Shown: piece after piece, positions 10,100-21,592 of the stretch | Numbering within the stretch: the first letter of the stretch is position 1 | Layout of the letters: each line of letters begins with the position of its first letter | NCBI GenBank assembly: GCA_001584585.1 | Contig: LSYV01000048.1 | Location: 449,319 to 486,221, forward strand | Direction: 5' to 3' | Source of the DNA: Gonium pectorale | Lineage: Eukaryota; Chlorophyta; Chlorophyceae; Chlamydomonadales; Volvocaceae | Length of the DNA: 36,903 nucleotides | Notes under the pieces: model-generated | The model's database searches: none | Told to the model about the DNA's origin: nothing | The model's input: the letters and a program-made list of their open reading frames with translations, nothing else | Made by a program: the position numbers and the translations under genes

Positions 10100-10128
10100 C
10101 GATCCGGGCCAGGGGGAGAGGACAGGGC
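10100..10128 (+). repeat. Short fragment resembling the 3 kb gene
   Basis: TCCGGGCCAGGGGGAGAGGA and the following CAGGCGGGG-like bases resemble 3036-3065 with small indels. Short and G-rich, so chance is possible; its value is its position beside other fragments from this window. Confidence 0.3.
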
Positions 10129-10864
10129 GGGGCCACTCGCATGCTGCCGTACGCATTCAAAACGCCATTGTCACAAGATGGCGTACGAACCTGTACGGTA
10201 TAATTGAAGTACAGCGTGTCGTGCGACGTGCTATGACGGCCGCCCGGCCCTGCGTCTCTTGCTTGATTGCAAGTAGGGCCACTCGCACCTGCGCACCTGC
10301 TGCCGCCAACGCCTACGCCTGCGTCGGCTTTGCGTGCCTGCGCCTTGCGTTGAGCACACGACCTTCGCAACCTCAACACAATTGCCGCCAGCACCCAACG
10401 CGTCCGGTGACCAGCACTCAACGGGCAACGACCCGTGCGCACGCGCGGGACCCGATGCTGGGCCTGATAGCACCCGGACGGCGGCGCTCACAGAGTACGG
10501 CAGGGGGCAGCCCCGCCCCCTGGGCCTGGGATCCGAGCTGGCGGGAATCCGAGCTGGGTGCTGGGCGCCGACTCCGCCGCTCACATCCACTGCTGTTGGC
10601 GGCGCCCGCCCGTGTGCTCATGACCCGCGTCACAAACACCAGACGCCCGCCCGCGGCCAAGTCCGCAGGCAGCTCCTCCTCCGCGCCTTCCGTCCCGCCT
10701 TGCTCTGCCCGCACGCACACGCTCACTCGCCCTTAACAACCTTTCACTTCAGAACCCATGTCAGCAAAACTCAGAGTGAGCGGCTGTGGGTAGGTCGGTC
10801 TGTGGCTCTGTTGCTCAGCACAGACGAGAGGGAGCTGGTGAGAGAGGCGTGCGAGCTCAGAGGC

Positions 10865-13800
10865 TCAGTACCAGTGCTGGCCAGGAGGGGGACCCCTCCC
10901 ATAGTGCCCCGGCAGCTGCTGCTGCTGCCCCGGCGGTGGCGGCTGCTGGTAGTACCCACCGCCCCCGCCGCCCGCCGGCCCCGGGCCCGGCGGCGGCGGA
11001 GCGCCGTACCCCGTACCGCCGCCATGCGGCGGCCCGCCGCCGTACGGTTGGTGATGTGGCGGCGGCGGCTGGTGGTAGTACGGTCCCCCTGGGCCCTGCG
11101 GCGGCGGCCCATAGTGCGCGCCGTATGGTGCCCCCGGCGGTGGCGGTTGCCCGTACCCGGATCCGTACTGCGGCGGCCCGCCGTACGGTGCAGGCGGCGG
11201 CGGCTCCGGGTGTCGGTAGTACGGCCCGGGGTGCCCCGCCGCCGCGGGCGGCGGCGGCTGCTGGTGTTGATGCGGGGAGTAGTGACCCTGCGGTGGCGGC
11301 GGCGGCCCATAGCCGCCAGCGCCGGGTCCGCCCTGCGCCGGCGGCGGCGGGGCGCCGCCATCGCGCAGCGGCCGCATCCAGTTGCCGCCGCCGCCACCTC
11401 CACCGCCACTGCCACTGCCTGCGGCTTGCTGGTGCGGCGGCGCGTGCTGCGGGTGCCTGCCGCCCGCTCCGGAAGGGCCCTGCGAGGGGACGAGAGGAGG
11501 GCTGAGCCCAGCCCAACAAGGTCTTGCCAACAGAACGCCGTGCGGTGGAGGTCCGTCCGCTAAGCTGTCGGACGTTTGTTCGCCCGCCCGCACGGGAACA
11601 CCGCTCCCAGCCCCACAACACTGCTCTCCCATCTGTGCGCCCGCCTGTCACAATGGCGGCCTCGACAACCCCACCTCGCCCTCCCCCCTCCAAACACACC
11701 CTTCTCCGCAAACATCCTTTCAACCCCCCTCGCGACAAGCATAGCCACTCCCCGGTCCCCGTACCCTCGCCTCCATACTCGCCAATCTCCCCGCGCGCCT
11801 CCCCGCCCACCTGCGAGGGGAAATGCCGCCCGCCCCCACGTCCGCCGCGGCCCCCGCCGCCGCCGTCTCCACCTCCGCCGCCGCCGCCGCGCCCTCCGCG
11901 GCCGTGCGCCTGGCCGCCCCTCCCGCCGCCTCCCCGGCCGCCTGCCCGCTCCTCGGGCCCTCCCAGCCCCAGGAGGGCGCCCATCGCCCCCGCCGTGGCA
12001 GCCACCTGGAACGAGGAGCCGGGGCCTGCGGGTGGGGGTGGGGGTTGGGAGTTAAGGTACCCGTCAAGACCGGGGGAAGCGGTAATGAAGGAGGTGGTGG
12101 TGAGCACAGGAAGCCCGGGAGTTCAGAGCATTGAAAGGCGTTTTCACTCCGGGGGAGGCGGGAGGGGGCATGGGTAGACGGCAAGCAGGCGATCCTAGGG
12201 CCAACCCCATAGCAGGCAGGGCAGCGTCTCCAAGGAAGGGGGGCGGGCAAGGGTGGGGCGAGTGGGCTTTTTGAGGATCAGGGTCTGATAGGAACGGACT
12301 ATCCTCCAGCAGCAATTGCCCATAGACGAGGAGGCGGGGAAAGGATGGGGACATTTTATACATTTTACAATAACCAGCCCGCTTTGGGGCGGCGGCAAGA
12401 ACCCGGGGCCCGAATGCGCCGGTGACGGGGGCAGCTTTGGCCCGCCAACGCTACGACGCGAAATAAGGATTCGACGCCTCATTCCTGGTCCCGGTTTAAT
12501 CCTCGTCCAACCATTGGCTGGGACTGGCAGCTTCCAATGACGGCAATCGGATCAGACGGGCGTTCAGCGGAGGCCGCGGGATGCCTGCCGGGTACGGGTA
12601 CCCCCACTTCACCCGCGCCGGCAGCAGTACCTTTGGTGGGTCCGCGCGTGCGCTGCCGCGGCCGCCCGCCGGCGCCCGCCCCGCCGCCTCCTCCTCCGCC
12701 GCCCGCCGCCCCGTCGGCCGCGTGAGAGGGGCCGTGGCCGCCGTCCTCGGGCCCGCCCTTGCGCTTGGCCACTTGCTGCGAGTTTGGGAGAGGGGGTTGA
12801 CAGACACGTCCTAATTGACAGACACGGGGCCTGGACGCAAGCAGCATTTGCCCGATCCACGCTCCTGCACACACACGCCGCAAGGCAGACACATACTCCA
12901 AGGCCCCCCACGCCGCTCCGCTCCGCCACGCACCCCAACCCCCCCACCCCGACCCCCTCGGCGGTACGCGTTACAGTCCACCTCCCACGACCACCGCCAC
13001 CACCCTCCCCCGCCCCCATGCCCCCCCCCCCACCTGGCGCAGGTAGTGCTGCTCGGCCTCGTCGTCGCTGAAGTACAGCTCATCGTCGGAGGCGGGCTCT
13101 GGCTCGGGAGCACGGTGGCCGGGGCCGTACTGCACACAGTGTACGGCAAGAGGGTGTGTGGGGGGTGGGGGGTCGGGAGGGAGGGAGCTGGGTATGTGGG
13201 GAGGGGTCGGGAGGGCAGGTCCGCGGGATTGCCGCGGAGAGCGGCCTGTACGGCCCTACCGTCCAAGACCGTACGATCCCTGGATCGCCTTCCTCGGGCC
13301 CCGCCCCCGCCCCCATCCCCACTGGGAACTGGGCTCTAGAGTCGAGTCCGAGCCTCCTCATATCACTTGGCCTCCAGGGGCCAGACCCCGTCTAATGGCC
13401 ACTCCCAAGGCCAAATCGGACCAAGCAAGATTGTCCTTGCAGCGACCCCTCGCCCGTGCCGCCCCCTAACCCGACCCCGCCGGGCGGCCAGCGCAGCGCT
13501 CCACAGCTCTGCCCGCCCCTCCCCCCGCCTCCGCCCCCCCACACCCACACCCACACCCACACCCGCGCCCACTCACAATCTCCTCCGCGGTGATGTGTCG
13601 GGCCAGTCGCGGCACCACGAACAGCGCCGCCCCGGGCTTTACGCAGGCGGGCAGCGGGCCCTTGACAACGTGCCTGCCAGGGCAGGGAAGCGGGCGGCGG
13701 GGGGGGGGGGCTCGAGGAGAAGCTGGGGAACTGGGGAGCTGGGGAGCCGGGGGTAGGGGCAAGCGGGCACGCGGGCGGGGCAACGGCAGGGGCTTGGAGN

Positions 13801-15956
13801 NNNNNNNNNNNNNNNNNNNGAGAGCGTGTTGAAATGAAACGACGCATGCGACGAGCGTAAGCGCGAACGAGATGGTGTCGTTGCAGGATCCAGCGCCCAT
13901 GGCAGTCGAAGGGATGACGTCCCTGCATGTTAGTTCGTGAGAGCGTGTGTGTGCGGGCTGCAGCACAAAGCATCGGCGGGGCCCCCCTCCCGAGCTGACC
14001 CCGGCCCCCCTCGCCTCACCAGGTCCGCCAGTGCGCTGCCGCGGCCCCCGCCGCCCGCCCCCCCGCCGCCCTCCTCGTCCTCCTCTGCCTCCGCGTCCAC
14101 CGCAGCGTACGCCCGCGTCACCAGAGCGCGCAGGCCCTCGTGGTCCAGCGCCTGCAGGCCGGCCGGTCGGGGCGGGGGGGAGCACAGGCGGGCGGGCGGG
14201 CGGTGGTTGGGTGACGTGGTTCTTTGTTACTTGGTTTACTACTGGGAGTTGATGTCAAGGCGCGTTCCCACGGGGAAGTAGCGGGTAGGGGAGAGGAGAG
14301 GGAAGGGGAGAGGAGAGGGGAGCCTCTGGCTCCGGCTCTGGCTTGGCGCGAGGGAGAAACCTGTGCCTTGAACCGCATGGCGGCCCACACCGGCTCAAAG
14401 ACAGCAGTCGTTAGGGCGCGGGTATGTGCCGGGGGTGAGAGGTGGCGCAAAACGCAGCGCAGAGCAGCCCCTGCATCCCAGAGTCCCCAGGAGCCAGGCC
14501 CGTTCCGCGACCCAGCACTCGTGCGGCCACGCAATGCCATACGGTACAAGCCAAGCCTGCCCCCGACCGTGATGCTGCACCCCCTGGGTCCTTGCCGCCT
14601 GCTCCTCCCCCCTCCTCCGCGCCCTCACCAACCGCACGCACACACTCCCATATCCCCGCAGCCCCATCCCTCCGATACCCCCTTCGATACAGCGCGGAAC
14701 CCCTCGCCCCCACCCACTTGTGCAGCCGCCCCGCTGCCCACAGCCGCCGCCGCAGCAGCAGCCGTCGCCGCCGCCAGCGCTTCCGCCCCGCCCCGCCCTC
14801 AATGCCCCACAGCACCTGGACCCGTACCGTGATACGGTACTGGCGCGCATCAGTTTCCGCCGCATACTCCCTGTGTCACTCCCTAGCAGCCGTCCTCGTG
14901 TACGGTATCCCGTGTACGGTATCCCGTGTACGGTATCCCGTGTACGGTATCCCGTGCTCCGCACCTCGAGCTCATCGTCATCCACCATCCGGCTCGACGC
15001 AGCCGCAGCCGCCGCATCGTCCTCGTCGCCGCTGCTGCTGGTCAGGGGGCTGCTGTCCGTCTCGGCCTCCCGCATCGCCACGTCGTCGTCGCCGCCGCCA
15101 TCGCCCGCGGCGGCTGGGGCCGCCGTCAGCTGCAGCCGGACCCGCGGGCCTCCGCCGCCGCCGTCAGCGCCCGCCTCGGCCCCAGCGCCCGCCTCGGGCT
15201 CCACGACGATCAGGCGGACAGACAGCCTCGGCGCCGGCGCCACCGCCTTCTGACGCTGCGCCCCCGTGGCGCCGGCGCCGGCGCCCGCGCCCGCCTCCTC
15301 CATCTCCACCTCCCTCCCGTCCCCGGCCTCTTCACTGCTATCGTCATCACTGCTCTCGTCATCGTCGCTGTCGCTATCATCCGAGCTCTCATCGTCACTG
15401 CTGTCGTCATCGTCACTGCTGTCGTCGCTGTCGTCGTCGTCCGAGCTGTCCTGCACCTTGCCTCGTCGGCCCCCTGCCGCTGGCTGCGGCGCCGGCGCCA
15501 GCACCTCCAGCGCCGCCGCCGCCGCGGCGGCCGCCACCTCCAGGTCGTCCACCGACGGCAGCTCAAAGGCGCCCGGGTCGTCGTACGGCATGTACCCGTC
15601 CGCGTCGGCTGTATGCGCGGCGGGGGTTTGGAAGGGAGAAAGGCGAGTGAGGTTGGGGGGAGGAGCCTGGTCAACGATGGCTCCGGAGGCGGGGTCGTCC
15701 GCACACTTGCCGCACCACACCCTTTCCGGAAGCGGCATCCCCCACTGCACCAAGCGCCCGTCCAGCTGGAAGCATATCAATCGGTTTGTATCAGGGCCCC
15801 CGTTGCGTCGGGCCGACGGATGCGCCGAGCCGGTTCCGACGGGGTTGACCGGAGTCAGGGCTTACCTGTCTGTCTCGTGTGCGCATGATGCATCTCTACG
15901 TCGTGCGGGATATTGGCGCCCGCCGCCGCAGCGGCCGCAAGCAGGTCTCTGTCCAT
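10865..15956 (-). CDS. NAF1-like H/ACA RNP assembly factor (candidate), gap inside
   Basis: Exons read right to left: 15956-15866 (ATG; MDRDLLAAAA), 15765-15721, 15608-14965, 14151-14020, gap region, 13673-13577, 13129-13034, 12775 to about 12608, 12005-11811, 11479-10865 (TGA). Nearly all joins keep frame. Exon 3 has a long Ser/Asp acidic block. After the gap come VKPGAALFVVPRLARHI, then SDDELYFSDDEAEQHYLRQ, a QVAKRKGG stretch, RGG boxes, and a Pro/Gly/Tyr-rich tail ending PGQHWY. Acidic N-terminus, FSDDE motif and PP-Y tail in this order fit NAF1, the nucleoplasmic chaperone of H/ACA snoRNP assembly that is later replaced by GAR1. The defining Gar1 barrel (FGPV..P.Y type) is not found; it may lie in the N gap, since the phase at 13673 requires a missing exon. 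Exons between 14965 and 14151 are unresolved. Another acidic/RGG nucleolar protein is the alternative. Confidence 0.5.
13800..13819. other. Assembly gap of 20 N
   Basis: Twenty Ns, probably a placeholder of unknown true length. It lies in the intron/exon interval where the NAF1-like gene lacks an exon, directly before a dispersed repeat copy and after a GGGGA/GCTGGGGA-rich stretch. Confidence 0.99.
13826..13938 (+). repeat. Dispersed repeat family, copy inside NAF1-like gene
   Basis: About 113 bases of the family, from GTGTTGAAATG to CATGTTAGTTCG. It is more diverged than the copies at 20013 and 22135 and lies antisense to the host gene, in an intron next to the assembly gap. Confidence 0.8.
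14898..14956. repeat. 14-base tandem repeat, four units
   Basis: GTGTACGGTATCCC is repeated four times head to tail, starting about 9 bases past the donor of the acidic exon of the minus-strand gene. A related GTACCGTGATACGGTAC inverted pair lies at 14823-14840. Confidence 0.9.
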
Positions 15957-16753
15957 GCTTCGCCGCCAGATGTCGGGCGCACTCGGCGCACTCGGCTCGA
16001 TTGAACAGTTAGTCCAATGTTATATTATTTTAGTAAGGGTGTAACTTCATACAAGCCCTACTGTCCCGAAAAGAGCAACCTATTTTCGGCGTTTAGGTCC
16101 AAGTAATCAACCGGGGAGTTGCAGCTGCAGTCATCAAGGCGCGTTATGACCCAAAGCACCAGTGTTTGATGTGCGCATTGGGAAAAATTCTATAACTGTT
16201 GCCGTACGAGTATGCACGACAAGCGCACAGGACCGAGGCAGCTGGCAAGCCGAAGCTGCAATGCCAACCAGGCTTGTAAGTGAGGCTCTCACCGTCACAT
16301 ACGTGGTACGCACGACCAAACATACCGGACATATGACGGCGTTCTCCCATGGGCTTGCGTACTACTCTTGTGCGCCGCCCTGACCTCACCCCTTCATGAG
16401 CCCATCGCCCTTGGAAGCTTCTATGATGGTCGTGCTGCAGATGAGGCTGAGTCCAGCGTGGCACTGCGTCGCTCGAAGCATACGGTACTGTAACCCAGCC
16501 TGCAGGGGGGGGCCGGATCCGGTCTCGGAGCCTCCAGCTCGCCGCGTGCACGGGAAGGGCTCCATGTTCCCAAAAATGCCACTGCGTGCTAACAATGCTG
16601 CTAGTCATACGACAGATGCAAACCTCTCACTCCCCAGTCCTCAAGCATCTAGGGTCTCAACTCTAGGACCTCGCCCGAGCCTGCAACTAACAACAAAAAC
16701 ATAACGCGCTTAATAGCCCCTTTGGACAACCTGGCATCGCGCGTATCAGAGCC
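15957..16753. promoter_or_regulatory. Shared intergenic region between divergent genes
   Basis: About 800 bases between the ATG of the NAF1-like gene (-) and the ATG of the tetraspanin-like gene (+). It is clearly less GC-rich than the flanking exons. It would carry both promoters. No TATA box, snRNA or repeat was recognised; an open frame on - (16608-16144) has no family features. Confidence 0.4.
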
Positions 16754-19700
16754 ATGTCGCGTCTTTCCCGCTACTTGCGCTCCCACCCGCCGAGGGGCTG
16801 GCTGTACGCCGTCACGGTGGCCAGCAGGACTTGTAACGTCGCTCTGCTGCTCGTCGCGATAGGCATGATGGCGTACGCGGGTGAGGCCAACTTCCATCGC
16901 CCTTGCCCATGCCCATGCCTGTGCCGCACCCCTGTCCCCGCCCTTCCCACCCACCAAGATTGGGCCGTATGCGCATTGTGCAGTCACCTGCCCGTTGCGA
17001 TTTTTACATGGCTGACACGGACGTGTCAGCGTGTGGCGGGTTGGCTGGGGGTTCGGGCTTGTCAACAGCGTCAGCAGCTGCCGGGTCGGTATGGGCCGGA
17101 CGGGGGGCGGCACCGCTGGGTCGGCATTGCGCCCAGCTGCCGCCCTAGACCCCGTACACCTAACGCCTCCCCCTCCCCCATAGGCACCTAACGGCCCCCC
17201 CTCCCCCCCATGCACCTAGCGCCTCCCCCTCCCCCAAATGTACTTGGCCCGCTTCCACGTGCCCAAGTCACGCCTCCCCTCCCTGCAGTTCTCCCGCCAT
17301 CTCTCCCCCGTGACCCGCATCACCCGCTCAATCCCTCCCTCTCCCTTACAACTCCCGCCTGTCCTCCCCCCCGCGCCCCCTCGCACACACCCACCCTCGA
17401 TCCCATCCCCAACTCCCAGGCGACCTGTGGGCCAACCTCAACGGCCCCATCGACCCGCCCGCCGCCTGGTCCGAGGTGTTATGGCCGCCCTCAGCACTAC
17501 TCTTCGCCGCCATGGGCCTGGTGCTGGGCTTGGCCGCGTGTGCGGGCCTGGTGGCCGCCTCGCGCTACAGCTGGCTGCTGCTCAACCTGCATATGGGGCT
17601 GCTGGCGCTGACCCTGGTGGGCGCGGCAGCAGCGGCCGGGGGGCCGCGGGGTGGGTGGGTGGGGCAAAGAGGTTGGAAAGCGTTGCTACTGGTGTGTCGG
17701 GGAGTCCTTGGGTAGGAATGCGCTCGCGGGGAGATGGTATCGTGATGGGGAGGCCTGCTGGGGCTGCCCTTGGTGGGACGCGGTGGCGGATGGTTTGGCC
17801 TGGTTGGGGGAGCGCATTGCGCGGCTTTGGTCAGTTATGGGGCCGGTAGGACCAACCGATGGGCCGCCCGGCGGGGGAGACCGAGCAGCTGCCGCCCCCG
17901 CCATACCCTCCCCCCACCCCACCCCGCCATCGTACATCGGAGTTAGGCCGAGCCTAACGTTGCTGGGCGCAGGCGTTGGTGCAGGGCTGTTGGGATGTTA
18001 GGCTGCCAAGCCCCTTGTTGGGCGTGGGGCTGGTCCAGAGACGTGTTAGGGGCGTACGAGGGAGCGGCGGGACCCGAGGGCCCGAGGGCCCCGCGGCCCG
18101 ACACTCCTGACACGTGACCCCCGCCACCCCCCCTGCCCCGATCCCGCCCGGTGTCCCGCAGGCAGGCCAGGTGTGCCTGGCAGCGGCGGTGGCCACCGTA
18201 AGCGACGGCGGCGGCGGCCCCGTTCCGGGCCGCACGGCCGCCTCGCTCTCCTCCTCCTCCTCCTCCTCTTCGGCGTCGTCGTCCTCGGGGCTACTCAGCA
18301 GCCTCCGCGCCGGCGGTGCCGCCGGCGGCACCGGCAGCGGCGCCTCCGTGCACAGCGCCGCCGCCGCCGCTGCGCGCTTCGCGGCAGCGGGCGCCGACGG
18401 CGGGGTCCGGCGGGAGCTGCGCGATGCGCTGATGGCCTACCCGGCGGCGGACGCGGTGGCGGTGACGGTCGAGGTGGGCGAGGCGGGCGGGCGGGCGGGC
18501 GGGCGGGATGGGCGGACGGCGTGGGAATGGGAGGCGGTGTATGTGTGTGCAGGTGGGCAGTCGAGGCACGGAGTGGGGGCGGGGCACGTGCGCAGCGATG
18601 TGATGGTGCATGTGTGCCGCCCCTGTGGTGGAGGCGCCTTATGATGGTGGCGGTTTGCGGCGGTGGGAGGTGGGCAGTCGGTGGGGTCGGCTTGTGTTGG
18701 TGTGAGCTGCCCTTGTTCTTCGCCCCCCGATCGGGCGGGCGGGGGCGCCCGCACGATGGGCCGAAGTCGTGAAGACCAGCGAGCAGCAGTGGGAGCGCTT
18801 CGTTTCGCAGGCTGGAACTGGCAACGGTCGTTGCCATCAGTCGGCAGGCTCGGAGCCCTCGCCGATGCCACAAGCCCACGCCAACTTCACATATGCCCTA
18901 ACCAACCACCGCCAACTCCCAACCGCAAACCGTCAGGTCGTCGCCCTGCTGTTCGGCTGCCTGCTGCACTCGGCCTTCACTCGCGCGGGTGGGTGGCGGG
19001 TGGGAGGAGAGGGGAGAGGGGCGGAGGCGGGCGGCTCCGCGTGGTGCGGGGAGGGGGCGGGGGTTGTCGATGTTCGGCTTTGGGGCCGCAACTGTCGCGC
19101 GGCCACGCGGGGTCGCTCCAGCCGCTCGAGGGAGGGGGCGGGGGAGCGGGAGAGCGGGGGAGCGGAGGAGCGGGAGAGCGGGGCAAGGGGGGCGTTGCGC
19201 CCGCGCCCTTGCCCTATCCCTCCCTCCCCGCAAAAGGGAGGGCGAGGACCGGCTTGGCCGCCGGACTGGACTTACGCTGCTGGCGCCCAGCTCGTCGGTG
19301 TTAATGCTCCTTTCCCTTCAACTCCCCGCAAAAGCCGTCGGGCGTGTCCGGTGCTGCGGGTGGCGCGGGTGGCACACGTCCTCGCCCGCGTGCGGCGATG
19401 GGGTGTGTTGGGGAGGGGGGGGGTACGCCCGTCACCGACACCCCAGCTGCGGTCGCGTCACTGCCCAGTGACGCGGTGAGACCGCGGCAGGAGGGCCGGG
19501 AGAGGGCGCCCGCCCCTCTCCCGCGGCGAGCCCCTAACCCCCCGGCTAACCTGCAGCCGCTGGACCTCTGTGTGGTGAGAAAGGCGCGCCCATTTGATCC
19601 CCTCGTTTCCTCTCCCCCTGTACCCTGAATGCGGCTGCCTGAGTTGCCCGCAGATGCGCGCGCCGAGGACGTGGAGGAGGGCCTGGCCGACCCGACCGCC

Positions 19701-20612
19701 CCGCTGCTGGTGTCCAGGTGCGGTTGTCTTTGGTGGGGCTTGCAAGGGCGCGGGGAGGGAGGCGCGGGTGGCCCTAGAGTGGGGGTGGGGCGCCTGCAAG
19801 GTACATGGGAAGCGGGGGCTGGGAGGGCCAAGAAGAAGGGCGGAACTCGTCGGGAAGAGGCGGGGAGGCTGCTGGCTGAGTGGAGTGTGTGATAGGCGTG
19901 ATTGGGCTGGAGTGGAAAGAGGTGAAGGGACGGGGGGGAGGCACGGGGAGAGCCTCCTTCGTGACAGCGCGACACCGGCTGCCGCTGGGGAGCGGCCACA
20001 TGCGAGCTGCAAGTGTTGAAAAGGAAAACGCATACGACGAGCGTAAGCGCGAAAGTGATGGCGTCGTGGTAGGACCGAGCTCGAGAGGCAGTCGAAGGGG
20101 TGATATCCCTGCATGCTGCAAGTGCATGCGGAGGAAATCCAGCACCCAAACCCTGCGTATGGACGCTTGGGTCCGCGCCGCTGGCGTGACCGGGAGCTGC
20201 AACGCATTCGCTTCATAACCGAACGCGGCCGGTGGAGCCCCCCCGACCCTCCTGTCAGCAAGCTCTCCACGGAAGTGCTGGAATCAGGCGCGCCCATCCC
20301 CCTGCCACGTCGCTGCTCCCGCCCAGGCGCCGCAACGAGGCGCGAGAGGCGGCCTCAGGGAGGGGCCGCGGGGGCCGCGGCGGCGGAAGCGGCACTGGGC
20401 TGCCGCCCCGCGTGCAGCGCAACGACTCGTGGAGCCGCCGCATGCGGGAGCAGTACGGCATAGACACGTCCATTCTATCGTACAACCCGGAGGCTACGGC
20501 GGCGGCGGCGGCGCGCTTGCAGCAGGCTCCGGGCGCAGCTGCGGCGGCGCCGGCGGCGGCGCCTCCGGCAGCCGCGGCACCTGGCGGTAGCGGCCGCTGC
20601 GTCATCAGCTGA
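16754..20612 (+). CDS. Tetraspanin-like four-pass membrane protein with CaaX end
   Basis: Exons: 16754-16880 (ATG; first membrane span TCNVALLLVAIGMMAYAG), 17420-17658 (spans LLFAAMGLVLGLAACAGLV and LLLNLHMGLLALTLVGAA), 18162-18473 (large loop with a Ser run and RRELRDALMAYPAADAVAV), possibly 18775-18801 (TSEQQWERF), 18937-18988 (span VVALLFGCLLHSAF), 19654-19717 (DARAEDVEEGLADPTAPLL), and a last exon from about 20123-20143 to TGA 20610-20612. Phases match through 19717. Three close spans, a long loop, a fourth span and a cytoplasmic tail are the tetraspanin plan. The loop lacks the CCG motif of animal tetraspanins, so the family call is tentative. The tail (MREQYGIDTSILSYNPEA) ends CVIS, a prenylation signal. 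The last exon changes frame near 20300, by indel or unseen splice. Its long introns hold G-rich repeats and a dispersed repeat. Confidence 0.5.
19120..19195. repeat. G-rich minisatellite in intron
   Basis: Irregular units of GGGAGCGG/GAGCGGGAGA type in the long intron after the fourth membrane-span exon. No function visible. Confidence 0.6.
20013..20115 (+). repeat. Dispersed repeat family, intronic copy
   Basis: Runs from GTGTTGAAAAGG to CCCTGCATG. It ends within about 10-30 bases of the acceptor candidates for the last exon of the tetraspanin-like gene, so the insertion may have supplied or displaced the splice acceptor. Confidence 0.85.
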
Positions 20613-21431
20613 GGGCAGGAGTGATGTGAGCAGAGAGGCTCGCCCTGCTGGACATGCTTGGGCGCACCGGTAGGTGCATGATTGTATCATTATATGTCTG
20701 TCATTATATGTTGGTCATGAAATGTTGGTCGCCGTTTTGAGCATCATGTAGGCTGCAGCGGTTCAGCCTCGGCGGTGCTGCTGATAGCGCCCGACAGCTG
20801 GCGCCGTGACGACGTGGCTGCGGGGGCCGGCGTGTGCACCAGCATGCGGTGCTCGCAGGGGACTGACAGCTTGGGGTCACACACCCCCGTGGCTGTGCGG
20901 TTGTATGACTAAAATATCGCGACGTGCCCCGTACCTGTGCTGTACCGTGCGTACGGTGTGTGCCGTGCTGTGCCACCGGTTCAATGCCACGTTGCCACCT
21001 GCCCGTTGCAAGGCGGCTGGGCCCGCTTACGTATTTCGCCGCGTCCGCTGCTGCTGTTGCTCTTATCTGGTGGTGCACGGTTGGGAGTTTTGATGTTGTT
21101 GCGGTTTGACGTTTGCGGTTGCGGTTGCGTTCAAGGTTGGGTTTCGTGGGGGTTCGGTGGGGTTTCGTCTGCAGGCTGGGCACACGCCTGACTGCTGGCG
21201 TGCGCGAGGGTGAGACAAGGCTGGCCTGGCCGGGTGGAGCTGTTCTCGTCTTCTCGAGTGCGGTGTTGGGACTGGCGGCTGCGCTCGACAAGCACACACG
21301 GTTGACGCACTAAAGGCAGCTGCGGGGGCCGCGTGTGCGGCGGGACTGTTGTGGCAGTGGTGTTGCAAGGGCTGCAAGGGCACGCGGCGCGGCCGTTGCG
21401 GAGAGGGGCAGCGTGTGGGGGCCTGGGGGCT

Positions 21432-21592
21432 GTGCTGAAACGAAGCGCGAAAGTGATGGCGTCGTTGTAGGACCTAGCTCCAGAGGTAGTCGAAGGGGTG
21501 ATGTCCCTGTATGTTAGTACGGCGGCGACCACCACCGTAGCCCCCGATGCGGCCCAGGATTCTCTCTGGGTTGACCCTATGCAATGCCGTGG
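21432..21592 (+). repeat. Dispersed repeat family, near full length with internal deletion
   Basis: It lacks about 20 bases near the 5' end (the CGCATACGACGAGCGTA part) but extends to the far end ATTCTCTCTGGGTTGACCC and CAATGCCGTG, shared only with the 22135 copy. Confidence 0.88.

Noticed and set aside
10865..11479. Proline/glycine-rich exon as a cell-wall (hydroxyproline-rich) protein
   Set aside because: No signal peptide, and it is joined in phase to RGG-box and acidic exons, which points to a nuclear RNA-binding protein.
15855..15875. TTACCTG as a U1 snRNA 5' end
   Set aside because: It is the reverse complement of the GTAAGC donor of the first NAF1-like exon; no U1 stems follow.
16144..16608. 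154-codon open frame on - between divergent genes
   Set aside because: Lies in the promoter interval and shows no family features.
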